A DNA stretch of 64,000 nucleotides from positions 1-64,000 of the forward strand of contig NZ_JAUHHF010000011.1 of assembly GCF_030410395.1 (NCBI RefSeq), in the 5' to 3' direction. This document shows, piece by piece, positions 44,697 to 53,076 of this stretch (the first letter of the stretch is position 1; each line of letters starts with the position of its first letter). A program made the translations under genes and the position numbers. Under the pieces are notes generated by a model. That model was not told the origin of the DNA, ran no database searches, and saw nothing but the letters and a program-made list of their open reading frames with translations. The stretch comes from Zwartia panacis. Its GTDB lineage: Bacteria; Pseudomonadota; Gammaproteobacteria; Burkholderiales; Burkholderiaceae_B.

Positions 44697-44898
44697 AGCA
44701 AGGCATGAGCAGACTTGTTTATTTAGATTTTTAATCAAGACTTTCACAATCCGGACATAACAATCAGCTTTCTCTCGTAAATTCCATTTCACAAGAGGTA
44801 TTCTTTAGGAAAGGGAAGAGTGCGGCGGCTTCAGTTCTCAGATTGAGGCGTGCGCATCCCAATCTGCCTGAAGATGACGATATTGGAGATGGTATTCG

Positions 44899-46110
44899 AT
44901 GAACTTCACATTTACGCCAGAAGAGGAACGTTTACGCACTGAGGTGCGCGCCTTTCTTGTTGAGCATTTCACGGATGAAGTGCGCGCGGAAAATGCCGCG
45001 GGCAAGCGGGGAGAAGGCTGGGGAGAGGCCATCCGCGACTTTTTTGAAAAAGTGAATCAAAAACGCTGGTTCGCCTGGAGCTGGCCCACGGAGTTCGGTG
45101 GTGGCGGAGGTGACAGGACGGCTCAGTTTGTCATCGAAGAGGAGTTTTACCGCTATACCGGTATCACCCTGGGGGGCGGCACAGGTGCACCATCAATTTT
45201 GATGTTCGGTACAGCCGCGCAAAAAGAAGAATTTGTGCCGCGTTCGATCAAGCGCGAAATTATTTTCTGCCAGGGCTATAGCGAACCCGGTTGCGGTACT
45301 GATTTGGCGGGTATCCGTTGCCGCGCCAAGCGCGTGGGTGACAAGTACATCATCACTGGCCAAAAGATCTACACCACTAACGCGCAAAACGCGACGCATA
45401 TCTATTTGATGGTGCGTACGGATCCAGATTCTGTTCGCCATCGTGGTTTGTCGATTCTGCTGGTTCCAATGGGCATGCCTGGCATGACAGTACGCCCGCT
45501 CTGGACGGTTCAAAACGATCCTCCAGCGCCATTTGGAACAACTTACGGCGAAGAGCGCACCAATGAGGTGTTCTTTGATGACGTCGAAGTGCCAGTCTCT
45601 TGTCTGCTCGGTGAAGAAGGGGGCGGCTGGGAGGTGGCCAGACGCGGCCTGAATCTCGATCGCGTGGGCGCTTGGCGTTATCTGATTTCTGTCATGCGTG
45701 ACGAAGATATCGTCAATTGGCTCCACACCGATGGTGAGTTGCAAAACGAACTTCGCAATGATCCACAGGTTCGAGACAAGATTGCTGAAATGTGGACTGA
45801 GGCGGAAGTTTGCCGTTTGATGACGATGCGCAGTATTAGCATCGAACAGCGTGGTGGCAAATTCACCTACGAAGGGTCCGCTGAAAAGGTGTTTGCGCCA
45901 GAGCATAGTGTGCGCGCAACAGAAGCCTACAGCCAGATTCTGGGACCTTTTGCCCAACTGATGCAAGGTTCACCCGAGGCGATTGAAAAAGGAATCTTTG
46001 CGCACAATATTCTTGGCGCTTATCAGTCGACGATCAATCACGGTAGCGTTCAGGTGATGCGCGATCAGGTCGCGCGTATCGGACTTGGTTTGCCACGCGC
46101 CGCAAAATAA
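44899..46110 (+). CDS. Acyl-CoA dehydrogenase, large-subunit type
   Basis: The 403-residue flavoprotein has WSWPTEFGGGGGDR, the FCQGYSEPGCGTDLAG flavin motif and the YIITGQKIYTTNAQ segment. It resembles the large subunits of paired dehydrogenases acting on steroid- or dicarboxyl-CoA. GGAGA lies shortly before the ATG. The second dehydrogenase gene starts 22 bases downstream, so a heteromer is likely. About 200 bases before this gene hold nothing I can identify. Confidence 0.88.
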   Translation: MNFTFTPEEERLRTEVRAFLVEHFTDEVRAENAAGKRGEGWGEAIRDFFEKVNQKRWFAWSWPTEFGGGGGDRTAQFVIEEEFYRYTGITLGGGTGAPSILMFGTAAQKEEFVPRSIKREIIFCQGYSEPGCGTDLAGIRCRAKRVGDKYIITGQKIYTTNAQNATHIYLMVRTDPDSVRHRGLSILLVPMGMPGMTVRPLWTVQNDPPAPFGTTYGEERTNEVFFDDVEVPVSCLLGEEGGGWEVARRGLNLDRVGAWRYLISVMRDEDIVNWLHTDGELQNELRNDPQVRDKIAEMWTEAEVCRLMTMRSISIEQRGGKFTYEGSAEKVFAPEHSVRATEAYSQILGPFAQLMQGSPEAIEKGIFAHNILGAYQSTINHGSVQVMRDQVARIGLGLPRAAK

Positions 46111-46132
46111 TAAAGAGACAGGTGACTAGAAA

Positions 46133-47290
46133 ATGGATATTTTGCTTGATGATCAGGAAGTACAGATCCGCGAAGCGGCAGCTGAGTTTCTAGAGGGTGA
46201 GTGTACGCCTGCGCTGGTGCGCAAGGTCGAGACGGATGCTCTGCAGTATTCACCGGAGTTGTGGTCCAAGTTTGCGGAAAATGGCTGGTTGCAACTGTGC
46301 TTGTCGAATAAAGCGGGCGGGGAAGCGTTGCCTTTGCCATATCTTGGTTTGCTGTTCGAGGTGGCTGGTTACCACATTGCTCCTATCCCGCTTCATGCGA
46401 CGATGGTGCCTGCGATGATCATCGATCGTTATGGAAGTCCTGAGCAAATCAGTATGTTGCAGGCGGTGATTGCGGGTGACTTGATCATGAGCCATGCTGT
46501 GGTCGACCAGACAGGTCGCTGGTCAACCGACGCGATCGCACTGCAGGGCCGCATTGAAGGCAATGAGCTTGTTTTGAATGGCGTGAAAACATTTGTCGGT
46601 AGTTATCGCGCATCTCAGCAATGCATGGTGATTTACCGCGATGCAAGTGCGCCTGATCAGCTCGGTGTGGTGCTGGTGCCTACGGATACCAAGGGTTTGA
46701 GTAGCGAAGCGTTGATCTCCATGGCCAAGGATGGTGAATCCAATGTGCGGTTTAAAGACGTGCGTGTTCCACTGAGTGCTCGCATTGGGCATGTCCAGTC
46801 TGGCAATCTGATCGCTAGAGAATTAATGGATCTTTCTTCGGTGTTGTATGCATCGATGATTGCAGGCGCTGCACGCCGGACGTTGGATATGGCAGTCGCC
46901 CACGCAAAACAGCGGGAGGCTTTTGGTCAGCCTATTGGTGCGTTTCAGGCGATCCAGCATATGTGTGCCAACATGATGAACGCCACAGACGGCACGATGA
47001 TGCTTTCTCGCGAAGCCTTGTGGCGCATGCAAGAGAATCTGCCCTATCAGGTCAATGTCGCTCAGGCTAAATCCTTTGGCAACGAGCAGTGCATGATGGT
47101 GGTGCGCTCCGCTCAGCAGATCCATGGCGGTATGGGCTTTATCCGGGATTTTGATTTGAATCTCTGGTATCGTCGTGTCAGTTCCTGGAGCTTGAGAGGA
47201 GGCACGGCTGCTGAGCATCGCAAAACGATTGCGGCAGCTTTGATTGATCAGCCTCAAAAAGTCCGGATCGGCGTTATCCCTACAACCTGA
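46133..47290 (+). CDS. Acyl-CoA dehydrogenase, small-subunit type
   Basis: The 385-residue protein has the dehydrogenase fold with KQREAFGQPIGAFQAIQH and the C-terminal QQIHGGMGFIRDFDL motif that contacts FAD. It pairs with the upstream gene. Part of its 3' end (47102-47181) is repeated almost exactly at 52899-52978, where it forms a remnant that ends in a homologue of this protein's last residues (VRIGxIP). The gene itself is intact. Confidence 0.88.
   Translation: MDILLDDQEVQIREAAAEFLEGECTPALVRKVETDALQYSPELWSKFAENGWLQLCLSNKAGGEALPLPYLGLLFEVAGYHIAPIPLHATMVPAMIIDRYGSPEQISMLQAVIAGDLIMSHAVVDQTGRWSTDAIALQGRIEGNELVLNGVKTFVGSYRASQQCMVIYRDASAPDQLGVVLVPTDTKGLSSEALISMAKDGESNVRFKDVRVPLSARIGHVQSGNLIARELMDLSSVLYASMIAGAARRTLDMAVAHAKQREAFGQPIGAFQAIQHMCANMMNATDGTMMLSREALWRMQENLPYQVNVAQAKSFGNEQCMMVVRSAQQIHGGMGFIRDFDLNLWYRRVSSWSLRGGTAAEHRKTIAAALIDQPQKVRIGVIPTT
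47102..47181 (+). repeat. 80-bp direct repeat, copy 1 (inside acyl-CoA dehydrogenase gene)
   Basis: Matches 52899-52978 at 78 of 80 bases; the first 62 are identical. The copies are 5797 bases apart in the same orientation and bracket the lysR to DUF2848 block. Confidence 0.9.
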
Positions 47291-47300
47291 GAGCCTCCAT

Positions 47301-48188
47301 GTGATTGAAATCCGCAATCTTGAAACCTTTGTTTGGGTAGCAACACTGCGGAGTTTTCGTGCGGCGGCGCAAAAACTCAATACGACGCAACCCGCTATTT
47401 CACAAAGGATTGCGTCGCTAGAGTCTACCCTCGGTGTGAAATTATTGGAGCGCAATACTCGGGGCGTTACATTGACTGCCAAGGGCGGTGAGCTGCTTGC
47501 CCATGCTCAGGGGATGCTGGATCTTAAACAGGAAATGATGGATGCGGCACGCAGCAGCAAGACTATTGAAGGTCAGGTCAGGCTGGGGGTCTCGGAGACT
47601 ATTGTTCAAACTTGGTTACCTCGCTACTTGGAGGAAATTCATGCGCGTTATCCCGAACTAAGTGTTGAGCTTGAAGTTGATACCTCACCAGTTTTGCGTG
47701 AGCAGGTTAGATCCCATCATTTAAATTTAGCGTTTTTGATGGGGCCAGTTTTGGCTCCAAACGTTGAAAATATTCCTCTATGTCAATATCCAGTGGCTTG
47801 GCTTGCCAGTCCAATGCTTGGTTTACATCATGAGAAAGCTACGCTTGCTCAGATCGGCGAACGTCCAGTCATCACTTATCCCGCCACGAGTCAGCCGCAT
47901 CAGTTTGTTAGAGACCTATTGACTGACGCAGGTATTCATTCACCTCGTATGTACGGAAGTGCTTCACTTTCAGTCGTCGTGAGAATGACTTTGGACGCGA
48001 TCGGTGTTGCAGTCATCACGCCAGTATTTCTGCAGGATGAAATTCGAGCGGGTAGCCTGTGTGTGTTGGATGTTGCTGATTATGTGTTGCCTGACTTGGC
48101 ATTCACTGCTTCATGGTCACGCGGCCCTGATGAGCACATTGCATCTACCCTTGCAAAGCTGGCTCAACAGATTGCCCAAGATGATTAA
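47301..48188 (+). CDS. LysR-family regulator
   Basis: A GTG at 47301 gives 295 residues with the standard LysR N-terminus (MIEIRNLETFVWVATLRSF-like) and HTH (FRAAAQKLNTTQPAISQRI). The longer frame into the dehydrogenase gene is rejected. It begins ten bases after that gene and precedes the DUF1445/TRAP/DUF2848 module in the same direction, with a LysR-like box at 48215, so it probably controls that module. Confidence 0.85.
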   Translation: MIEIRNLETFVWVATLRSFRAAAQKLNTTQPAISQRIASLESTLGVKLLERNTRGVTLTAKGGELLAHAQGMLDLKQEMMDAARSSKTIEGQVRLGVSETIVQTWLPRYLEEIHARYPELSVELEVDTSPVLREQVRSHHLNLAFLMGPVLAPNVENIPLCQYPVAWLASPMLGLHHEKATLAQIGERPVITYPATSQPHQFVRDLLTDAGIHSPRMYGSASLSVVVRMTLDAIGVAVITPVFLQDEIRAGSLCVLDVADYVLPDLAFTASWSRGPDEHIASTLAKLAQQIAQDD

Positions 48189-48214
48189 TGAGACTCATTA
48201 TCTTGAGCTTTCGA

Positions 48215-48233
48215 TGATAAATTTTTCTTATCA
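48215..48233. promoter_or_regulatory. Candidate LysR-type operator
   Basis: TGATAA (48215-48220) and TTATCA (48228-48233) form an inverted repeat with seven bases between, which contains a T-N11-A arrangement. It is 83 bases upstream of the DUF1445 gene and just after the lysR gene. Confidence 0.45.
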
Positions 48234-48315
48234 GACCTGATTGTAAAGCACGATTGGACAGTTGTTGATGCCTGACGTCGAATGAGGGCTCAGAATTCTG
48301 CTTCTAGAGGATCGT

Positions 48316-49092
48316 ATGCTTGCATCGCAACAGGTTCGTCAAAACATTCGTCAAGGAATATTTACACAGCCGACTGCAGGTGCAGCACCAGGCTTTGTTC
48401 AGGCCAATTTGGTGGTGCTGCCTAAGTCTTTGGCTGCTGATTTCATGTTGTTTTGTCAACGCAACCCCAAGCCTTGCCCACTTCTATCAATATCTGATCC
48501 GGGCAGTACTTTTTTCCCGGGTTATGGAGATGACCTAGATATCCGCACTGATATCCCACGTTACAGAGTTTGGCGCAATGGAGAGTTGATTGACGAAGTC
48601 TCGAACGTTACTACCTACTGGCGAGACGATTTAATAAGTTTCGCGATTGGCTGCTCTTTTTCGTTTGAGGAAGCGCTCGTGGCTGAAGGTTTGGATGTGC
48701 GTCACATTTCATGTGCTTCAAATGTCCCGATGTATCGAAGTAATATATCTACACAGTCTGCCGGCCCATTCCACGGTCCTTTAGTGGTTTCAATGAGGCC
48801 TTTCAAACCTGCTGACGCTATTCGCGCGATTCAGCTGACCTCAAAGTTTCCTTCTGTTCATGGAGCGCCTGTACACATCGGTGACGCATCACAAATTGGC
48901 ATTAGTGATTTAAGCAAACCCGATTTTGGTGAACCAGTCGAGGTGCGTGCTGGTGAATTGCCGGTATTTTGGGCTTGTGGGGTCACACCGCAGGCGGTAT
49001 TGATGGCATCAAAACCTGAATTCTGTATCACGCATGCACCTGGTTATATGTTGGTAACAGACAAATTAAACGCTCATCTCGCAATTATTTAA
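48316..49092 (+). CDS. DUF1445 / UPF0317 putative hydro-lyase (D-glutamate-cyclase-like)
   Basis: The 258-residue protein fits DUF1445 in length and pattern ([34 protein letters not shown], then [13 protein letters not shown] and the VSMRPF segment). The mammalian relative DGLUCY converts D-glutamate to 5-oxoproline; most bacterial members are unassigned. It heads a module with a TRAP transporter and a DUF2848 protein, so its substrate probably enters by that transporter. Confidence 0.85.
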   Translation: MLASQQVRQNIRQGIFTQPTAGAAPGFVQANLVVLPKSLAADFMLFCQRNPKPCPLLSISDPGSTFFPGYGDDLDIRTDIPRYRVWRNGELIDEVSNVTTYWRDDLISFAIGCSFSFEEALVAEGLDVRHISCASNVPMYRSNISTQSAGPFHGPLVVSMRPFKPADAIRAIQLTSKFPSVHGAPVHIGDASQIGISDLSKPDFGEPVEVRAGELPVFWACGVTPQAVLMASKPEFCITHAPGYMLVTDKLNAHLAII

Positions 49093-49175
49093 AAGTCAAA
49101 GCTGTTGAAAACTGTATCGATTGCATGCGGGAGATCGATCCAGGCTTTAAACCCCGTCATCTAGGAGACTCTCGA

Positions 49176-50222
49176 ATGAAAACGCTAATGATGGCAGCCT
49201 TGAGTGCTGCTGCAATAATGAACACTAATGTAGTGGCACAAGAATTACCGCGCACACAGTTAAAAGTCGTTGGTGGCTTGAGTAATTTGACTGCGTATAA
49301 GGATTTTGAACAGCCATTTTGGACTAAGACTATTCCAGAGTTGTCCAAGGGTCGCGTCACCGCTGAAATTCAGGGTTTCAATCAGATGGGATTGAAAGGG
49401 CCTGAGTTGATGCGTCTGATTGGACAAGGCGTTATTGAATTTGGTACGGCAACCTTATCGTATTTTGCTAGCGATAATCCAATTAACGAAGCGATCGATT
49501 TGCCTGGCTTGGCACCAGATGTCAAGACTGCCCGCGAAGTTACAAACTTGTTCGAACCAGTTTATGCCAAGCTTTATGGTGGCAACAACAACGTTAAGAT
49601 TCTCGGTTTGTCGCCTTATCCTGCACAGGTCATTTTTTGTAATGCGCCAATTAAAGACCTAAGCGATTTAAAAGGGTTGAAAGTCCGAACAAGCAGCCGG
49701 ACCCAAGCTGAGTTTGTTCAAGCCCTTGGTGGTACGAGCGTGACGATTGCTTTTGGTGAAGTTGTGCCTGCTCTGCAAAATAAAGTTGTGAATTGTGCCA
49801 TTACAGGTTCTCTCTCGGGTTACTCAGCCAAATGGTACGAAGTTTCTACACATTTGCTTGCGCTGCCAATCAATTGGAACCAGCAAATTCACGCTGTCAA
49901 TCAAAAGGCCTGGGACAAAATTGATCCAAAGGTTCAGGCGTTTTTGCAATCGAACATCAATAATTTGATGAATACGATGTGGAATGCCGCCAATGAGCAA
50001 ACAGAGCAGGGCTATGCCTGCAATACTGGCAAGGCAGGTTGCCCCTTTGAGGTCAAAGGAAAAATGACTCTTGTGACTCCTTCGCCAGCTGATAAGGCAA
50101 TGCTCGATAAATTGCTTGTAGATGTGATTTTGCCAAAATGGGCTGCACGTTGCTCAGCACAGTGTGTGGCTGATTTCAATGCCACGATTGGCAAAAAGTT
50201 AAACGTAGTCGCAAAGAAATAA
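49176..50222 (+). CDS. TRAP transporter periplasmic receptor (DctP family)
   Basis: The 348-residue receptor has a signal peptide (to about VVAQ). It carries TRAP features: the conserved Arg region in LKGLKVRTSSRTQAEF and the GTSVTIAFGEVVPALQN segment. AGGAGA at about 49163 supports the ATG at 49176 over an upstream in-frame start. It binds a carboxylate-like solute for the DctQM permease encoded just downstream. Ligand unknown. Confidence 0.9.
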   Translation: MKTLMMAALSAAAIMNTNVVAQELPRTQLKVVGGLSNLTAYKDFEQPFWTKTIPELSKGRVTAEIQGFNQMGLKGPELMRLIGQGVIEFGTATLSYFASDNPINEAIDLPGLAPDVKTAREVTNLFEPVYAKLYGGNNNVKILGLSPYPAQVIFCNAPIKDLSDLKGLKVRTSSRTQAEFVQALGGTSVTIAFGEVVPALQNKVVNCAITGSLSGYSAKWYEVSTHLLALPINWNQQIHAVNQKAWDKIDPKVQAFLQSNINNLMNTMWNAANEQTEQGYACNTGKAGCPFEVKGKMTLVTPSPADKAMLDKLLVDVILPKWAARCSAQCVADFNATIGKKLNVVAKK

Positions 50223-50232
50223 GAGGACGGAT

Positions 50233-50841
50233 ATGCAAACTCACCAATCGTCAGGACTCTTTTACGCTCATCGTATTTCAAGATGGGGTGTATGGGGTGG
50301 AGGAATCTTGACACTGTTGAGTGCAGGCTTAGTGTGCTTTGATGTCATTGTCAGAAAGCTTTTCTCTATCTCTATCGGAGGGGCTGACGAGCTTTCTGGC
50401 TATGCCTTTGCAATCAGCACTACATGGTCATTCGCGTTAGTGGTTCTGGAGCGTGCAAATGTCCGTGTGGATGTTTTTTATCAGCATTTTCCTGTTCGAC
50501 TTGCCGCGATTCTCGACTGGTTATCGCTTGTCGCGCTTGGCGTTTTTTTAACCTTGCTGACACGTTATGCGTACGAAGTAGTTGCCACTTCGTGGTTCCA
50601 GAGTTCGACTGCTAACACGCCTCTGGCGACACCACTCTGGTTACCCCAGGGTTTGTGGTTTATTGGTTTGGCATGGATGGTTGTTGTGCTTGCACTGATG
50701 CTTGAGCGTGCCAGCCGTGCGCTCGTCACAGGTAATTATGCTTTAGTCAATCAAATTGCAGGCGCCCGATTGTCGCAAGATGAGGCCCAAGAAGAAGCAA
50801 GTGCTGGAAAACGTCGCGTGATGGAGGATCGCCAATCATGA
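50233..50841 (+). CDS. TRAP transporter small permease (DctQ family)
   Basis: The 202-residue protein has four membrane helices typical of DctQ (ILTLLSAGLVCFDVIVRKLF, then ADELSGYAFAISTTWSFALV). It forms the transporter with DctM. Its stop overlaps the DctM ATG (ATGA), and it lies 10 bases after the receptor gene. Confidence 0.88.
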   Translation: MQTHQSSGLFYAHRISRWGVWGGGILTLLSAGLVCFDVIVRKLFSISIGGADELSGYAFAISTTWSFALVVLERANVRVDVFYQHFPVRLAAILDWLSLVALGVFLTLLTRYAYEVVATSWFQSSTANTPLATPLWLPQGLWFIGLAWMVVVLALMLERASRALVTGNYALVNQIAGARLSQDEAQEEASAGKRRVMEDRQS

Positions 50842-52124
50842 TCACGACCGCCTTGACGCTGTTGTTAGTTTTAATTGGTCTGAGTATCCCTGTTGGAGCA
50901 GCTCTTGGTGTGCTTGGGGTCGTGTTGGATCATATGTATTCAATGTTACCGTTGTCACGAGCGATGGGCGAGTTAGCATGGACGACGAATACAGAATTTT
51001 TGCTAGTGGCGATCCCTCTATTCATTCTTCTAGGTGAGTTGCTATTACGTGCAGGATTTGCAGAGCGCATGTATTCAGCATTGAGTTTGTGGCTTTCTTG
51101 GCTACCCGGTGGATTAATGCATGCCAATATTGGAGCCTCTGCACTGTTTGCAGCGACCTCTGGTTCTAGTGTTGCTACAGCGGCTACCGTGGGAACGGTA
51201 GCGCTTCCTCAAATTGCAAAGCGCGGATACAACGAATCCCTATTTCTAGGAAGTATCGCCGCAGGAGGAACCTTAGGGATACTGATCCCTCCATCTATAA
51301 ATTTAGTGATCTATGGTGTATTGACGAACTCGTCTGTCCCAAAGCTTTATCTCGCAGGAATTTTGCCTGGACTATTGCTTGCCGCCTTATTCATGTTGAC
51401 GATATTGCTAGCATGTGTCTACAAGCCTGCTTGGGGTGGTGAACGTATACAAGCAAGTTGGTCCGAGCGGATGAAATCGCTGGTCCATCTTGTGCCGCCG
51501 ATGGGAATCTTCTTGTTAGTCGTTGGTTCAATTTATGCAGGCGTTGCGACGCCTACCGAGGCAGCAGCTCTTGGTGTATTGGGTGCGATGATTTTAGCTG
51601 CGACGTATCGTCGTCTGACTTTGGCAATGGTTCGTGAATCGCTAGAAAATACGATGCGTTCATCAGCAATGATTATGCTGATCGTAGTCGGAGCGAGTTT
51701 TTTGAATTTTGTGATGTCAGCGACTGGTTTGACATCAGCTTTAACGAATGCCATTACAGGGCTGGGTTTTTCCCCTTATGTGATGCTTTTATTATTGATC
51801 GTTTTTTATCTGGTACTAGGTTGTTTCATGGAAACCTTGTCAATGATGATTACAACGATACCCATTGTCGCACCTGTGATGATGGCTCTTGGTTTTGATC
51901 CTGTATGGTTAGGGATCATCATCATTGTTTTGGTCGAAGCTGCCTTGATTACACCGCCTGTTGGCCTAAACCTATTCGTTGTTCAAAGTCTGCGGACGAG
52001 TGGATCGATGACCCCTGTCATCATAGGTTCAATTCCGTTTGTACTGGCAATGATGCTCTTGCTTTTATTGCTTGCGATATTTCCCTCGCTTGCATTATGG
52101 CTACCTAATTTATTTGCGATTTGA
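50838..52124 (+). CDS. TRAP transporter large permease (DctM family)
   Basis: The 428-residue protein has about twelve membrane helices and DctM signatures (AIPLFILLGELLLRAG, ATSGSSVATAATVG, then IPPSINLVIYG). It is the Na+-driven translocation subunit of the TRAP system whose receptor and small subunit are encoded immediately upstream. Confidence 0.92.
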   Translation: MITTALTLLLVLIGLSIPVGAALGVLGVVLDHMYSMLPLSRAMGELAWTTNTEFLLVAIPLFILLGELLLRAGFAERMYSALSLWLSWLPGGLMHANIGASALFAATSGSSVATAATVGTVALPQIAKRGYNESLFLGSIAAGGTLGILIPPSINLVIYGVLTNSSVPKLYLAGILPGLLLAALFMLTILLACVYKPAWGGERIQASWSERMKSLVHLVPPMGIFLLVVGSIYAGVATPTEAAALGVLGAMILAATYRRLTLAMVRESLENTMRSSAMIMLIVVGASFLNFVMSATGLTSALTNAITGLGFSPYVMLLLLIVFYLVLGCFMETLSMMITTIPIVAPVMMALGFDPVWLGIIIIVLVEAALITPPVGLNLFVVQSLRTSGSMTPVIIGSIPFVLAMMLLLLLLAIFPSLALWLPNLFAI

Positions 52125-52171
52125 CATTCTTGACTCTCAGGCTGTCTCAAGAGGATTTTTATGGAAACATC

Positions 52172-52858
52172 ATGCATTTGAAATTCAACCTAATAGCGGT
52201 AGATGGATCCAAGCAGGTGATTACAACCGATATCAATCAAATGGTAATCGCTGGTTGGGCCGGTCGTGATCAGGCTGCGATTGAGCATCATATCGAAGAG
52301 CTGTCTGCCATTGGCGTGCCAAGGCCAAGTTCAGTTCCACTTTTTTATCGCGTCGCGAGCCAGACTCTTACGCAGCGCTCTTCGATAGAAGTTGTTGGCA
52401 ATGAGAGCTCAGGCGAGGTTGAAGTCTTTGTTTTTATGCATCAAGGTGAGTTGCTTGTTTCTTTGACATCTGACCATACGGATCGTGGCTTGGAGACGGT
52501 CAGTGTGGCACTTTCAAAACAAGTGTGCTCCAAGCCAGTAGGATCTGATGCATGGCGTTTTCAGGATATTGCTCCGCATTGGGATCAGTTGCGTATTGAG
52601 TCATACATTAAAGAAAACAGTCAACGCGTTCAGTATCAATCGGGTCCGCTATCCGCATTACTGCATCCCTTGGATCTTATCGCTCGTTATACAAATAGTG
52701 GGCAATTGCCCGAGGGAACTGCAATGAGTTGCGGTACAGTCGGGACTCAAGGTGCGATCAGGCCAGCTGCCCATTTTGAAATGAGCTTAAATGATTCAGT
52801 GCTGAATCGATCGCTTTTCCATTCATATGGGATTGAAGTGTTGCCCAAAGTGAGCTGA
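52172..52858 (+). CDS. DUF2848 family protein
   Basis: From the ATG at 52172 (GGAA five bases before) the protein has 228 residues beginning MHLKFNLIAVDG. A longer TTG-initiated frame from 52121 overlaps the dctM end and is not needed. DUF2848 is distantly related to fumarylacetoacetate-hydrolase-fold proteins, and its reaction is not established. Gene order suggests it acts after the TRAP transporter and DUF1445 enzyme in one pathway. Confidence 0.82.
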   Translation: MHLKFNLIAVDGSKQVITTDINQMVIAGWAGRDQAAIEHHIEELSAIGVPRPSSVPLFYRVASQTLTQRSSIEVVGNESSGEVEVFVFMHQGELLVSLTSDHTDRGLETVSVALSKQVCSKPVGSDAWRFQDIAPHWDQLRIESYIKENSQRVQYQSGPLSALLHPLDLIARYTNSGQLPEGTAMSCGTVGTQGAIRPAAHFEMSLNDSVLNRSLFHSYGIEVLPKVS

Positions 52859-52898
52859 GAAGTCTCTTAAGCTCACGTTGGGTATCCAGAGAATATTC

Positions 52899-52978
52899 GT
52901 GCGCTCCGCTCAGCAGATCCATGGCGGTATGGGCTTTATCCGGGATTTTGATTTGAATCTTTGGTATCGTCTTGTCAG
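52899..52978 (+). repeat. 80-bp direct repeat, copy 2 (dehydrogenase remnant)
   Basis: Second copy of the repeat at 47102-47181; mismatches are at 52961 and 52972. It lies directly after the DUF2848 gene. Confidence 0.9.
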
Positions 52979-53000
52979 GATCGGCTCGATTCCTCAGTAA
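52899..53000 (+). pseudogene. Remnant of an acyl-CoA dehydrogenase 3' end with an internal deletion
   Basis: Frame reading gives VRSAQQIHGGMGFIRD and on to NLWYR, joined directly to LVRIGSIPQ and a TAA at 52998-53000. The intact gene at 46133-47290 has about 29 residues between these parts and ends VRIGVIPTT. The remnant is thus the tail of a homologous gene with a deletion, not only a random repeat. It has no start codon of its own in a proper context. Confidence 0.8.
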
Positions 53001-53076
53001 TTCAGTCTCGTTTTTGCACCAAAACAATGGGCTCACTGATGATAATCAACGAGCCCATTGTTTTAAATGGATATTT

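Noticed and set aside
45193-45966. 257-codon ORF on the minus strand
   Set aside because: It is a shadow of the acyl-CoA dehydrogenase gene on the plus strand. The plus-strand product has complete family motifs; the minus product has biased His/Arg/Leu content and no recognisable domain.
46823-47482. 219-codon minus-strand ORF spanning the second dehydrogenase and LysR start
   Set aside because: It is antisense to two well-supported genes. Its similarity to the ORF at 52758-53036 only reflects the 80-bp DNA repeat.
52758-53036. 92-codon minus-strand ORF after DUF2848
   Set aside because: It runs antisense through the DUF2848 end and the dehydrogenase remnant; no motif or ribosome site supports it.
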